From: Paracoccaceae bacterium
GTDB lineage: Bacteria; Pseudomonadota; Alphaproteobacteria; Rhodobacterales; Rhodobacteraceae
Direction: 5' to 3'
Assembly: GCA_009920815.1 (NCBI GenBank)
Contig: RFZH01000081.1
Span: 1 to 9,051 of the forward strand
Length of the DNA stretch: 9,051 nucleotides
Made by a program: the position numbers and the translations under genes. This document shows, in pieces, positions 1 to 6,013 of this stretch. Every line of letters starts with the position of its first letter. Within the stretch, counting starts at the first letter, position 1. Under the pieces are notes generated by a model. It made no database searches. It was not told the origin of the DNA and was given only the letters and a program-made list of their open reading frames with translations.

Positions 1-1002
1 TTGATCCTTGGGGGCGATCATTTGGGGCCAAACCCTTGGAAACACCTTGATCCAGAAACAGCGATGCAAAAGGCCGAAGATATGATCGTCGCCTATGCGC
101 GTGCTGGGTTTAGCAAATTACATTTGGACACGTCGATGGGCTGCAAAGGCGAACCTGCAGCATTGGACGATATGATGACAGCCACCCGTGCCGCACGCCT
201 GGCCGCCGCGGCCGAGGCGCAGGACATGCCCACACCGCCTGTCTATGTCATCGGAACCGAAGTCCCCGTACCCGGTGGTGCCACCCATGCGTTGGACATG
301 CTTGAGGTTACCGCGCCTAACGCTGTAATCCAAACGATCAACATTCATCGCGACGCCTTTGCCAGCAACGGCCTGACTGCGGCTTTTGATCGTGTGGTCG
401 GGGTTGTTGTGCAACCTGGTGTCGAATTTGGACACAGTGACGTGATTCAATTCAATCCTTCTGCTGCGACTGGCTTGTCCGCGACCCTGTCCGATTATCC
501 CAATTTGGTGTTTGAAGCCCATTCAACAGATTATCAAACACCGGAAAACCTTCGGGCACTCGTGGCTCAGGGGTTTGCGATCCTTAAAGTTGGTCCATGG
601 CTGACTTTTGCGCTGCGCGAGGCGCTTTATGGGCTAGATGCCATCGCAGATGTTTTGGATGGTAAAACACCAGAAAATTCAGTCATGCGGTCGATGGAAA
701 CGGTGATGCAATCCAACCCCAAAAATTGGGCGTCCTATTATTCTGGATCAGATGATGAGCTATGGTTTCAGCGCCATTTTAGCCTGTCTGACCGCATACG
801 GTATTATTGGGGTGATCCTATGGCCCAACAGGCAGTCGCCAACCTGATGGATCGTCTGAAAGGTCGCACAATCCCTGTGCCATTGTTAGGGCAATACCTT
901 GGCGGGCTTGGCATCAAGGATGATCAGCCTGATGCAGAAACCGTTTTAATTCGTTCCGTCCAAGATGTCTTGGCCCGATATCATCGCGCGATCACAGCAT
1001 AA
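1..1002 (+). CDS. GatZ/KbaZ-family (PF08013) protein, 5' partial: D-tagatose-6-phosphate 4-epimerase or tagatose-bisphosphate aldolase accessory subunit
   Basis: The visible 333 codons are the C-terminal part of a PF08013 protein. The frame is open from base 1, and its first residues (LILGGDHLGPN) match an internal motif of GatZ/KbaZ. The first TTG is therefore an internal Leu codon, and roughly 70-80 N-terminal residues lie outside the window. Conserved blocks seen are GGDHLGPN (residues 4-11), KLHLDTSMGC (39-48), FEAHSTDYQ (171-179) and LKVGPWLTFALREAL (195-209). In E. coli, GatZ and KbaZ are non-catalytic partners of the class II aldolases GatY and KbaY. An Agrobacterium PF08013 member instead epimerises tagatose 6-phosphate to fructose 6-phosphate. 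No GatY/KbaY-like aldolase lies in the window, so the epimerase role is at least as likely. It converges on the ABC importer operon and presumably belongs to a sugar or polyol operon upstream. Family assignment is secure; the reaction is not. Confidence 0.88.
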   Translation: MILGGDHLGPNPWKHLDPETAMQKAEDMIVAYARAGFSKLHLDTSMGCKGEPAALDDMMTATRAARLAAAAEAQDMPTPPVYVIGTEVPVPGGATHALDMLEVTAPNAVIQTINIHRDAFASNGLTAAFDRVVGVVVQPGVEFGHSDVIQFNPSAATGLSATLSDYPNLVFEAHSTDYQTPENLRALVAQGFAILKVGPWLTFALREALYGLDAIADVLDGKTPENSVMRSMETVMQSNPKNWASYYSGSDDELWFQRHFSLSDRIRYYWGDPMAQQAVANLMDRLKGRTIPVPLLGQYLGGLGIKDDQPDAETVLIRSVQDVLARYHRAITA

Positions 1003-1026
1003 AAAAGGGCACCCCGAAGGGTGCCC
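1001..1026 (-). terminator. Rho-independent terminator of the ABC importer operon
   Basis: On the minus strand there is a perfect 8-bp stem (GGGCACCC/GGGTGCCC, 1026-1019 with 1014-1007) closed by a TTCG tetraloop and followed at once by six T residues (1006-1001). It starts 20 bp beyond the ATPase stop. Read on the plus strand the hairpin has no T-run after it, so it would at best be a weak bidirectional terminator for the PF08013 gene. The T-run overlaps that gene's stop codon. Confidence 0.9.
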
Positions 1027-1046
1027 CGAAATCACAAAATCTTTGC

Positions 1047-1823
1047 TTAGATTTGCGACAACTCGTGTTCCAAATCTTTCATCTCGGCGCCGCCTGCCAT
1101 CAGGCGGCGGATGTCTTGTGCCTCGATTTCAGCCTTTGGACCCGATCCAATCACCTGACCCAAGGCCAAGAATGTGTATCGGTCGGCGACCAATTTGGAA
1201 TGGATTTCATTGTGTGTGATAAAGATGATCGCAATATCACCCCGCGCCCGCACGCGCTTGATGGTTTTCAAAACTTCCATCTGTTGCTTTTGACCAAGCG
1301 CTGACGTTGGTTCGTCCAAAATCAAAACCTTAGCCCCGAAATAAATCGCGCGCGCAATTGCCAAAGTCTGACGTTGTCCGCCCGACATGGTGCCGACCGC
1401 CTGGGTTGGATCGGAAAAATCGATACCGATCTTTAGCATTTCGTCGTGGGCGATTTGGTTCATTTCGTCCATGCGCAATTTACCAAAGGCGGATGTCAAT
1501 TCGCGCCCCATAAAGAAATTGCGTGTCACACTCATCAATTGATTGATCGCAAGATCTTGGTAAACGGTGCCGATTCCTGCTGCCGTGGCATCGCGCGGGC
1601 TTCGGAATTTCTTGGCCCGACCTTCGATATAGATAGAACCGCTGGTGGGTTCATGAACCCCTGACAAGATCTTGATCAGTGTGGATTTCCCAGCGCCGTT
1701 ATCCCCCAAAAGGGCGTGAACCTCACCAGGATATACCTCAAGATCAACCCCGTTTAACGCCATAAAAGGACCAAACTTTTTGACCAGTTTTTCAACGCGC
1801 ATATATGGTTCTGTCATGGTCAT
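1047..1823 (-). CDS. Sugar ABC transporter ATP-binding protein (FrcA-like, single ABC domain)
   Basis: This cytoplasmic ATPase should power import of a sugar through the permease encoded just upstream. All ABC hallmarks are present: Walker A GDNGAGKST (residues 40-48), Q-loop Gln89 in VYQD, signature MSGGQRQ (146-152), Walker B VLILDEP (166-172) and H-loop His204 in ITHN. At 258 aa it has one nucleotide-binding domain, like FrcA, unlike the tandem two-domain RbsA/MglA/XylG ATPases. TSALG in place of TSALD after Walker B is usual for this subfamily as I know it. The ATG at 1823 overlaps the permease stop (ATGA). The G-rich Shine-Dalgarno sequence is only 2-3 nt from this ATG but about 8 nt from the in-frame ATG at 1817 (Met3), so initiation at 1817 is quite possible. 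It is the last gene of the operon, with the terminator 20 bp beyond. The solute cannot be read from the ATPase. Confidence 0.93.
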   Translation of the reverse strand: MTMTEPYMRVEKLVKKFGPFMALNGVDLEVYPGEVHALLGDNGAGKSTLIKILSGVHEPTSGSIYIEGRAKKFRSPRDATAAGIGTVYQDLAINQLMSVTRNFFMGRELTSAFGKLRMDEMNQIAHDEMLKIGIDFSDPTQAVGTMSGGQRQTLAIARAIYFGAKVLILDEPTSALGQKQQMEVLKTIKRVRARGDIAIIFITHNEIHSKLVADRYTFLALGQVIGSGPKAEIEAQDIRRLMAGGAEMKDLEHELSQI

Positions 1824-2932
1824 ATCCCCCCTGTGATCCGTTTACGGATTCGTTCATTGGCAAAGACTGCGGCCAACAAGACGGTACCAACAAAAACGCG
1901 GAACCATGATCCATCAATCCACGGAATAAAGAACACAGCATTCGCCACCAATCCGACGGTCACCGCGCCAAACACGACGCCAATGATCGATCCAAAACCG
2001 CCTGTCATGAGCGTGCCACCAACAACGGCGATTGCGATAGCTTCTAATTCTTTTAGGTTGCCTTTGGCCGCGTCGGATGTGTTCGTATCAAAGACCTGAC
2101 AGGCCGCAAAGATCGTTGCACAAAAGGCGGTGAACATGAACAATCCGATTTTCACGCGGTTCACGGGCACACCATTGGCGCGCGCGCTGTCTTTGTTATC
2201 GCCTGTCGCATAAATCCAGTTGCCCAATTGTGTACGGCTTAGGACGAAATAGGCTGCGCCCGCGATGATGATCCACCACAGAAAACGCGCGTCAAAGCCT
2301 GTCACCCACTGTTCGCCTTTGCGGTTTAGGTTCCCGCCCAGCATAAACCACAGATCATAAAACCAACCAAACACTTCACCCCCCATCAGGTCGGCGAACC
2401 AATTGGTTTCTTTGTAATCGGGCAGGCCCGAAATCTGGGTAGATTGGTTTATCAAGCGAAACGAAACCTCGGTCGTCCCGCGCAAGAAAAACAAGAATCC
2501 AAGTGTCACAATAAAGCTGGATAGCCCAGACCTTACAACGATTGTTCCAATCAACCACCCCAAGGACAGCGTCATCGCCAATGTTAACAAAAAGGCCATG
2601 AATGGTGTCGCCTCACCCAAACCAAACGGCAGGCCCCATTTCAACATCATTGCCATCGACATACCCGCAAATCCAATCATGGATCCAATGGACAGATCAA
2701 ATTCACCTGCGATCATCAACATCGCGGCCCCGGTGGCAATGATTCCGAATTGGGCAATAATTGCGACATTGTTTTTAACACCCAGTGCATTAAACGCGCG
2801 CCCGTCCGACGCGATAGCAAGGGCAAGAATAATAAAAACCATTACAACAAATGCGCCAATCTCTGGGCGCCTGATCGTGCGCTGAAACCAGGTTTCTTGC
2901 ACCATACGGTCCGCTTCGCTCCGCTCGTTCAT
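1820..2932 (-). CDS. Sugar ABC transporter permease (FrcC/RbsC-like)
   Basis: This inner-membrane permease of the BPD_transp_2 (RbsC/FrcC) type has about 370 aa and multiple hydrophobic helices over most of its length. The family's C-terminal segment is clear (LEAIAIAVVGGTLMTGGFGS), and EFDLSIGSMIGFAG in the N-terminal half matches the region where RbsC-type permeases have their DLSVG motif. A polar insert between central helices, with many Trp and Phe residues, resembles FrcC-type permeases. I start at ATG 2932, preceded by GAGGGA at about 4-5 nt. An upstream in-frame ATG at 2995 would add 21 basic, Cys-rich residues encoded inside an intercistronic hairpin and is unlikely. The stop overlaps the ATPase ATG by 4 bp, which suggests translational coupling. 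A homodimer with two copies of the ATPase is expected from the family. Confidence 0.93.
   Translation of the reverse strand: MNERSEADRMVQETWFQRTIRRPEIGAFVVMVFIILALAIASDGRAFNALGVKNNVAIIAQFGIIATGAAMLMIAGEFDLSIGSMIGFAGMSMAMMLKWGLPFGLGEATPFMAFLLTLAMTLSLGWLIGTIVVRSGLSSFIVTLGFLFFLRGTTEVSFRLINQSTQISGLPDYKETNWFADLMGGEVFGWFYDLWFMLGGNLNRKGEQWVTGFDARFLWWIIIAGAAYFVLSRTQLGNWIYATGDNKDSARANGVPVNRVKIGLFMFTAFCATIFAACQVFDTNTSDAAKGNLKELEAIAIAVVGGTLMTGGFGSIIGVVFGAVTVGLVANAVFFIPWIDGSWFRVFVGTVLLAAVFANERIRKRITGGI
1826..1832 (-). promoter_or_regulatory. Shine-Dalgarno sequence for the ATPase gene
   Basis: AGGGGGG on the minus strand lies 2 nt before the ATG at 1823 and 8 nt before the ATG at 1817. The spacing favours the second ATG, while the 4-bp overlap with the permease gene favours the first. 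Confidence 0.5.
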
Positions 2933-2949
2933 AATTCCCTCATTTCTGT

Positions 2950-2981
2950 AAGAACAAACAGGCGGGGAATGACCCCGCCTG
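2950..2981 (-). terminator. Intercistronic hairpin with U-rich tail between binding-protein and permease genes (partial terminator or mRNA stabiliser)
   Basis: On the minus strand a perfect 9-bp GC-rich stem, CAGGCGGGG/CCCCGCCTG (2981-2973 with 2967-2959), has a 5-nt loop and is followed by TTTGTTCTT (2958-2950). It sits in the 72-nt gap between the binding-protein stop and the permease start. In periplasmic-binding-protein importers such a structure usually gives much more binding protein than membrane subunits, by leaky termination or by protecting the 3' end of the upstream message. Which of the two applies here is inference; the interrupted U-tract suggests incomplete termination. Confidence 0.7.
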
Positions 2982-3004
2982 CACATTTCCCTCAAAGGGT
3001 TTGA

Positions 3005-3916
3005 TTAGCGGTTTACACCTGCTTGGCTTGCTACGCTTGCTGCGTTGGACGCATCAACGAAACCTGGGCCTGATGGAATGTTGGCACCTGGCAACATACC
3101 TGCATTGGTGTTGTATAGGTGCAGAACGATCACAGGCATGTAACCTTGCAGACGTTGCTGTTGGTCAATCGTGAACGCCGCATCACCTGCTTCGATCATG
3201 TTCATAACGCCTGGTGATAGGTCAAAACATGCAAGATGGACATCTGCGCCAACGTCTTTGATCGCTTTGTTTGCTGCTTCACAGACATGTGGACCGACCG
3301 CCAAGACGCCATCAATAGATGGATCTGCTTGCAACGCAGCCGCTGTGCGTGTTTCGATTTGCGTTACGTCGTTTGACACGTCGATCATGTTCAGATCGCC
3401 GCCCAAGCCAGAGAAATAGCCTTCGCAACGGTCAACAAGCGCGGTGTTAAACGCTTCTTGGTTCAAACATAGACCCTTTGTTACGCCTTCAGCTTTGGCA
3501 CGCGCACCTGCTTTTTCGCCTGCCAAACGCTCTGGCTGACCGACGTGCATCAATGCGCCCACGGCCGCCGACGATTCAAGGCCCGAGTTCATGGTAACAA
3601 CTGGAATACCCGCATCAACTGCAGAACGGATTGCACCGCCCAGCGCGTCCGCATCAGGTAGTGACACGATGATGCCGTCTGGCTGAGTCGCCGCGGCTGC
3701 TTCGATCAACTTTGCCATGCCCGCCATGTCGCCAGACGCGTCAAAGTTATATTCGAAATCTGCGCCAATCGCGGCTGCCGCATCACGACCACCTTTTTCA
3801 ACAACTGGCCAGAAAGGGTCTGTGCCTTGCGTGTGGGTAATCATGACATAACGCTCAGCAAATGCAGAGCCTGCCATCACTGCGACAGCTGCAGTAGCAA
3901 GTAGTAGTTTTTTCAT
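3005..3916 (-). CDS. Periplasmic sugar-binding protein of the ABC importer (Peripla_BP_4 / RbsB-like)
   Basis: This 303-aa secreted solute receptor delivers a sugar to the adjacent permease. Residues 1-20 form a Sec signal peptide (MKKLLL, hydrophobic core, then a SAFA cleavage site before Glu21). The mature protein has the type I periplasmic-binding fold layout, with sugar-contact candidates DPFW (33-36), MNSG (109-112), Arg190, Asp232 in FDLS, and Gln252 in DQQQ. Four Cys (150, 164, 212, 230) fall in two nearby pairs and could form disulfides. I start at ATG 3916, with AGGGAG 6 nt upstream. The earlier in-frame ATG at 3946 would add ten residues ahead of a complete signal peptide and has no better site. 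It is first in the operon, followed by a hairpin and then the permease. Sugar specificity is unknown; sulfoquinovose or its glycosides are a guess from context only. Confidence 0.92.
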   Translation of the reverse strand: MKKLLLATAAVAVMAGSAFAERYVMITHTQGTDPFWPVVEKGGRDAAAAIGADFEYNFDASGDMAGMAKLIEAAAATQPDGIIVSLPDADALGGAIRSAVDAGIPVVTMNSGLESSAAVGALMHVGQPERLAGEKAGARAKAEGVTKGLCLNQEAFNTALVDRCEGYFSGLGGDLNMIDVSNDVTQIETRTAAALQADPSIDGVLAVGPHVCEAANKAIKDVGADVHLACFDLSPGVMNMIEAGDAAFTIDQQQRLQGYMPVIVLHLYNTNAGMLPGANIPSGPGFVDASNAASVASQAGVNR

Positions 3917-3973
3917 TTTAGTCTCCCTAGGTTTGCAATTTAGCAAGTTTTTGCAGCACTTAAACGCGCCGTC

Positions 3974-3979
3974 ATTCTA
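3974..3979 (-). promoter_or_regulatory. Candidate -10 element for the ABC importer operon
   Basis: TAGAAT on the minus strand matches TATAAT at 5 of 6 positions and would place a transcription start near 3967, about 50 nt before the binding-protein ATG. No good -35 hexamer lies at the right distance, so this is weak or depends on an activator. Confidence 0.3.
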
Positions 3980-4005
3980 AGATAGCACGAAGGTTCATCC
4001 GGCTA

Positions 4006-4019
4006 CGGTACCGCTAACA
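4006..4019 (-). promoter_or_regulatory. Candidate LacI-family operator upstream of the ABC importer
   Basis: TGTTAGCGGTACCG on the minus strand fits the general LacI-family pattern TGTTAnCGnTAACA at 10 of 12 defined positions, with the central CG. It lies 90-103 bp upstream of the binding-protein ATG and just upstream of a TAGAAT -10 candidate. No LacI-family regulator is encoded in the window, so the binding protein would be elsewhere. The right half-site is degenerate and this could be chance. Confidence 0.3.
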
Positions 4020-4093
4020 AAGCATCAATATTTTCATCTGGCAAGGAATTTCTAAAGTTTACCTTGCTTCCTTTGGAAAACCAAAAAATCTGC

Positions 4094-5212
4094 CTAAAAC
4101 TTAGTCGCCCAGCCCATGTCAAATGTGACGGATTGACCTGTCTGTGCCGACAATTGCGCCGCTTGGCCCATACGAACCGCCCAGATTCCATCGATTAGAC
4201 CAACTTCCGGACAGGTTCCATTTCTGACGACATCCAAGAATTTCTGATGCTGATAGAACGTTGACCCGTTATGATCGCCCGCCGCAAGCAAAGCGGGATC
4301 AACGGGAATATCCCGCTCGATTGGTCCCTTTGGGTCGCGGGGGCTTTCAATAACTTTGGGTGTGGGCGGCGCGCCAAGGCTATCGACTGGCCAAAAGCGG
4401 GTTGGACCGGGAACAAGGGCTTCGATTTTGCCTTTGGATCCAACGGCTGAAATCTCTTCTTGATAGCGCGATCCTTCTGCAAACATACACAGCTCAAGCA
4501 TTGCACGTTGGCCGTTTGCAAAATCAACTATTACATAGCCGTGGTCCCATATATCCGATGGCCGACCATCATAGACTTCATCCAAGTGGTTCACAGCCTG
4601 TCCGCCCGTCGCCATAATCCGTACAGGATCTGACTCCGTCAACACCCGCATCAAATCAAAAAAGTGGCAACATTTTTCTACAAATGTCCCGCCGCTATTT
4701 TGATTGAAACGGTTCCAGTCGCCCACTTTTTCCAAAAATGGAAAACGATGTTCGCGGATTGAAATCATTTTTAGGTCACCCACAGCACCCGTCAGATCCT
4801 GCGCAAGGGCGGTGATCGGGGGCATATAGCGGTATTCCATAGCAACCCAAACAGGTGCGCTATAGTTTTCTTGGAACTGTACGACCCGATCAATATCATC
4901 GATACTGGTAAACAACGGCTTTTCCACCAAAATTGGGCGATGTTTCGTCGCTGATATCGCTTCCAGCTGGGACAGGTGCATGTGATTTGGCGATACGATC
5001 ACCAAACAGTCCAAATCATCACGCATCAAAAGATCATCAACAGACTGGCAAAATGCGGCATCTGGCGCCAACTGCGCAGCTATTGCGCGCATATCGGCAT
5101 CTGGTTCATAGATCGCTGCAACCATCGTATCGGGCAACAGAGCGATATTTTTCAGGTGCTCTTGCCCCATCATGCCGCAACCGATCATTCCGTAGCGTGT
5201 GATTTGTGTCAT
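4094..5212 (-). CDS. Gfo/Idh/MocA-family NAD(P)-dependent oxidoreductase; possible NAD+-dependent sulfoquinovosidase-like (GH188) enzyme
   Basis: This 372-aa cytoplasmic enzyme has the two-domain Gfo/Idh/MocA layout. The N-terminal Rossmann domain carries GMIGCGMMG (8-16), followed by SPNHMHL (74-80) and the family EKP motif at 97-99. The C-terminal sugar-binding half carries GGTFVEKCCHFFD (174-186), with Glu179 where many members have Asp, and a catalytic His candidate at 183. No signal peptide is seen. The start at ATG 5212 has AGGA 6 nt upstream, and that site overlaps the end of the GntR gene 8 bp away, so the two are co-transcribed. Members act on sugars and inositols as dehydrogenases, and some are NAD+-dependent glycosidases, including sulfoquinovosidases (GH188). 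Beside a SmoC-like gene and with no GH31 glycosidase in view, that role is attractive but inferred. A plain sugar dehydrogenase is the default alternative. Confidence 0.9.
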   Translation of the reverse strand: MTQITRYGMIGCGMMGQEHLKNIALLPDTMVAAIYEPDADMRAIAAQLAPDAAFCQSVDDLLMRDDLDCLVIVSPNHMHLSQLEAISATKHRPILVEKPLFTSIDDIDRVVQFQENYSAPVWVAMEYRYMPPITALAQDLTGAVGDLKMISIREHRFPFLEKVGDWNRFNQNSGGTFVEKCCHFFDLMRVLTESDPVRIMATGGQAVNHLDEVYDGRPSDIWDHGYVIVDFANGQRAMLELCMFAEGSRYQEEISAVGSKGKIEALVPGPTRFWPVDSLGAPPTPKVIESPRDPKGPIERDIPVDPALLAAGDHNGSTFYQHQKFLDVVRNGTCPEVGLIDGIWAVRMGQAAQLSAQTGQSVTFDMGWATKF

Positions 5213-5220
5213 TTTATATC

Positions 5221-5922
5221 CTATTTAATGCGCGCGACATATTGCGCGATGTTGGTATCAATCCAGCTGAAGGAATATTCGACAGCGCGATTGTTTTGAT
5301 CAAAACTTGTGCGCAAAACGCAAATGGTGTTTGCACCAGCCTTTAGTCCGAATTCATCGGGCACCCATTCAGGCACGGGGCGTTGGGTCACGCGATCTTC
5401 GGCGGTCGTGATCCACAGATTTAGCTTGCGGCGGTACATGACATACAGCGCCTCGGACAAATCGTCCAAATTCAGGGTGGGGCAAACGTCACGATCCAAA
5501 TGGACCTCTTCTAACACCGCAGGCCGCCCGTTCAGATATCTCATACGCCTGATTCGCTGTGTCCCCGATACAAGGTCAGAATTGATCCAGTCGTCAGGCT
5601 TTGATGCATGATCCAATGACAAGACACGCGCGGTGGGCAACCCGCCGCCCGTAATCAACTCGACGCGGAAAAACGAATAAATCGATGATGTTTCTTTGGT
5701 CGCTTGGACATAGTTGCCCGACCCCTGAAGGCGTCGCAAAGCGCCTTTGCTTTCTAAGTCAGCCAACGCTTTGCGTAACGTTCCAACGGAAATGTCTAAT
5801 GACTTTGCCATGTCCCGTTCAGGGGGCAACCGCATCCCATCGCCCAAACGACCCGCAGCAATATCACGGATCAGCATTTCGCTGATTTGGATATATTTTG
5901 GCAGTGCAGACCCGGTCGCCAC
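5221..5922 (-). CDS. GntR-family transcriptional regulator, HutC subfamily (wHTH + UTRA)
   Basis: This 233-aa regulator has an N-terminal winged helix-turn-helix at about residues 7-72, recognisable from RLPPERDMAKSL, the recognition-helix stretch SVGTLRKAL and the wing RLQGSGNYV. A UTRA ligand-binding domain fills about residues 95-225, where an effector such as a sugar, sugar phosphate or sulfosugar would relieve repression. The start codon is GTG at 5922 with AGGAG 8 nt upstream. The gene is divergent from the monooxygenase operon (91 bp between starts) and heads an operon with the oxidoreductase. It is therefore the natural local regulator of both directions and probably of itself. The effector cannot be named from sequence. 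Confidence 0.93.
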   Translation of the reverse strand: MATGSALPKYIQISEMLIRDIAAGRLGDGMRLPPERDMAKSLDISVGTLRKALADLESKGALRRLQGSGNYVQATKETSSIYSFFRVELITGGGLPTARVLSLDHASKPDDWINSDLVSGTQRIRRMRYLNGRPAVLEEVHLDRDVCPTLNLDDLSEALYVMYRRKLNLWITTAEDRVTQRPVPEWVPDEFGLKAGANTICVLRTSFDQNNRAVEYSFSWIDTNIAQYVARIK

Positions 5923-6013
5923 GTCAAGGACTCCTGAAATTGATACACTATTGATTTACATTAAATTGAATGCTACGCAAGTAGAAACTGTCGACCAAAA
6001 GGGGTCCGATTAC
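5923..6013. promoter_or_regulatory. Divergent promoter/operator region between gntR and the monooxygenase operon
   Basis: This 91-bp AT-rich spacer separates two divergent start codons and must hold both promoters. An AT-rich imperfect inverted repeat at 5951-5970 (12 of 20 positions symmetric) is a possible GntR site, but it lacks a clear GT-N-TA-N-AC core as I know it for HutC-type operators. Footprinting or comparison of orthologous spacers would settle it. Confidence 0.5.
5940..5967 (+). promoter_or_regulatory. Candidate sigma-70 promoter of the monooxygenase operon
   Basis: TTGATA (5940-5945, 5 of 6 to TTGACA), a 16-bp spacer and TAAATT (5962-5967, 4 of 6 to TATAAT) predict a start near 5974 and a leader of about 40 nt. 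The possible GntR repeat at 5951-5970 would overlap the spacer and -10, consistent with repression. Confidence 0.4.

Noticed and set aside
1..3. TTG at base 1 as the start of the PF08013 gene
   Set aside because: The first residues match an internal conserved motif of the family, so the gene begins upstream of the window.
2933..2995. N-terminal extension of the permease to ATG 2995
   Set aside because: The extra 21 codons lie in a strong hairpin, are basic and Cys-rich, and the ATG at 2932 has its own GAGGGA site.
4041..4067. Inverted repeat GCAAGG/CCTTGC as a terminator after the oxidoreductase gene
   Set aside because: Only 6 bp with a 15-nt loop and no T-run on the minus strand; no intrinsic terminator could be supported there.
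5747..6013. N-terminal extension of the monooxygenase frame into the gntR region
   Set aside because: It is antisense to the GntR reading frame, does not resemble the family, and ATG 6014 gives a normal SsuD-like length.
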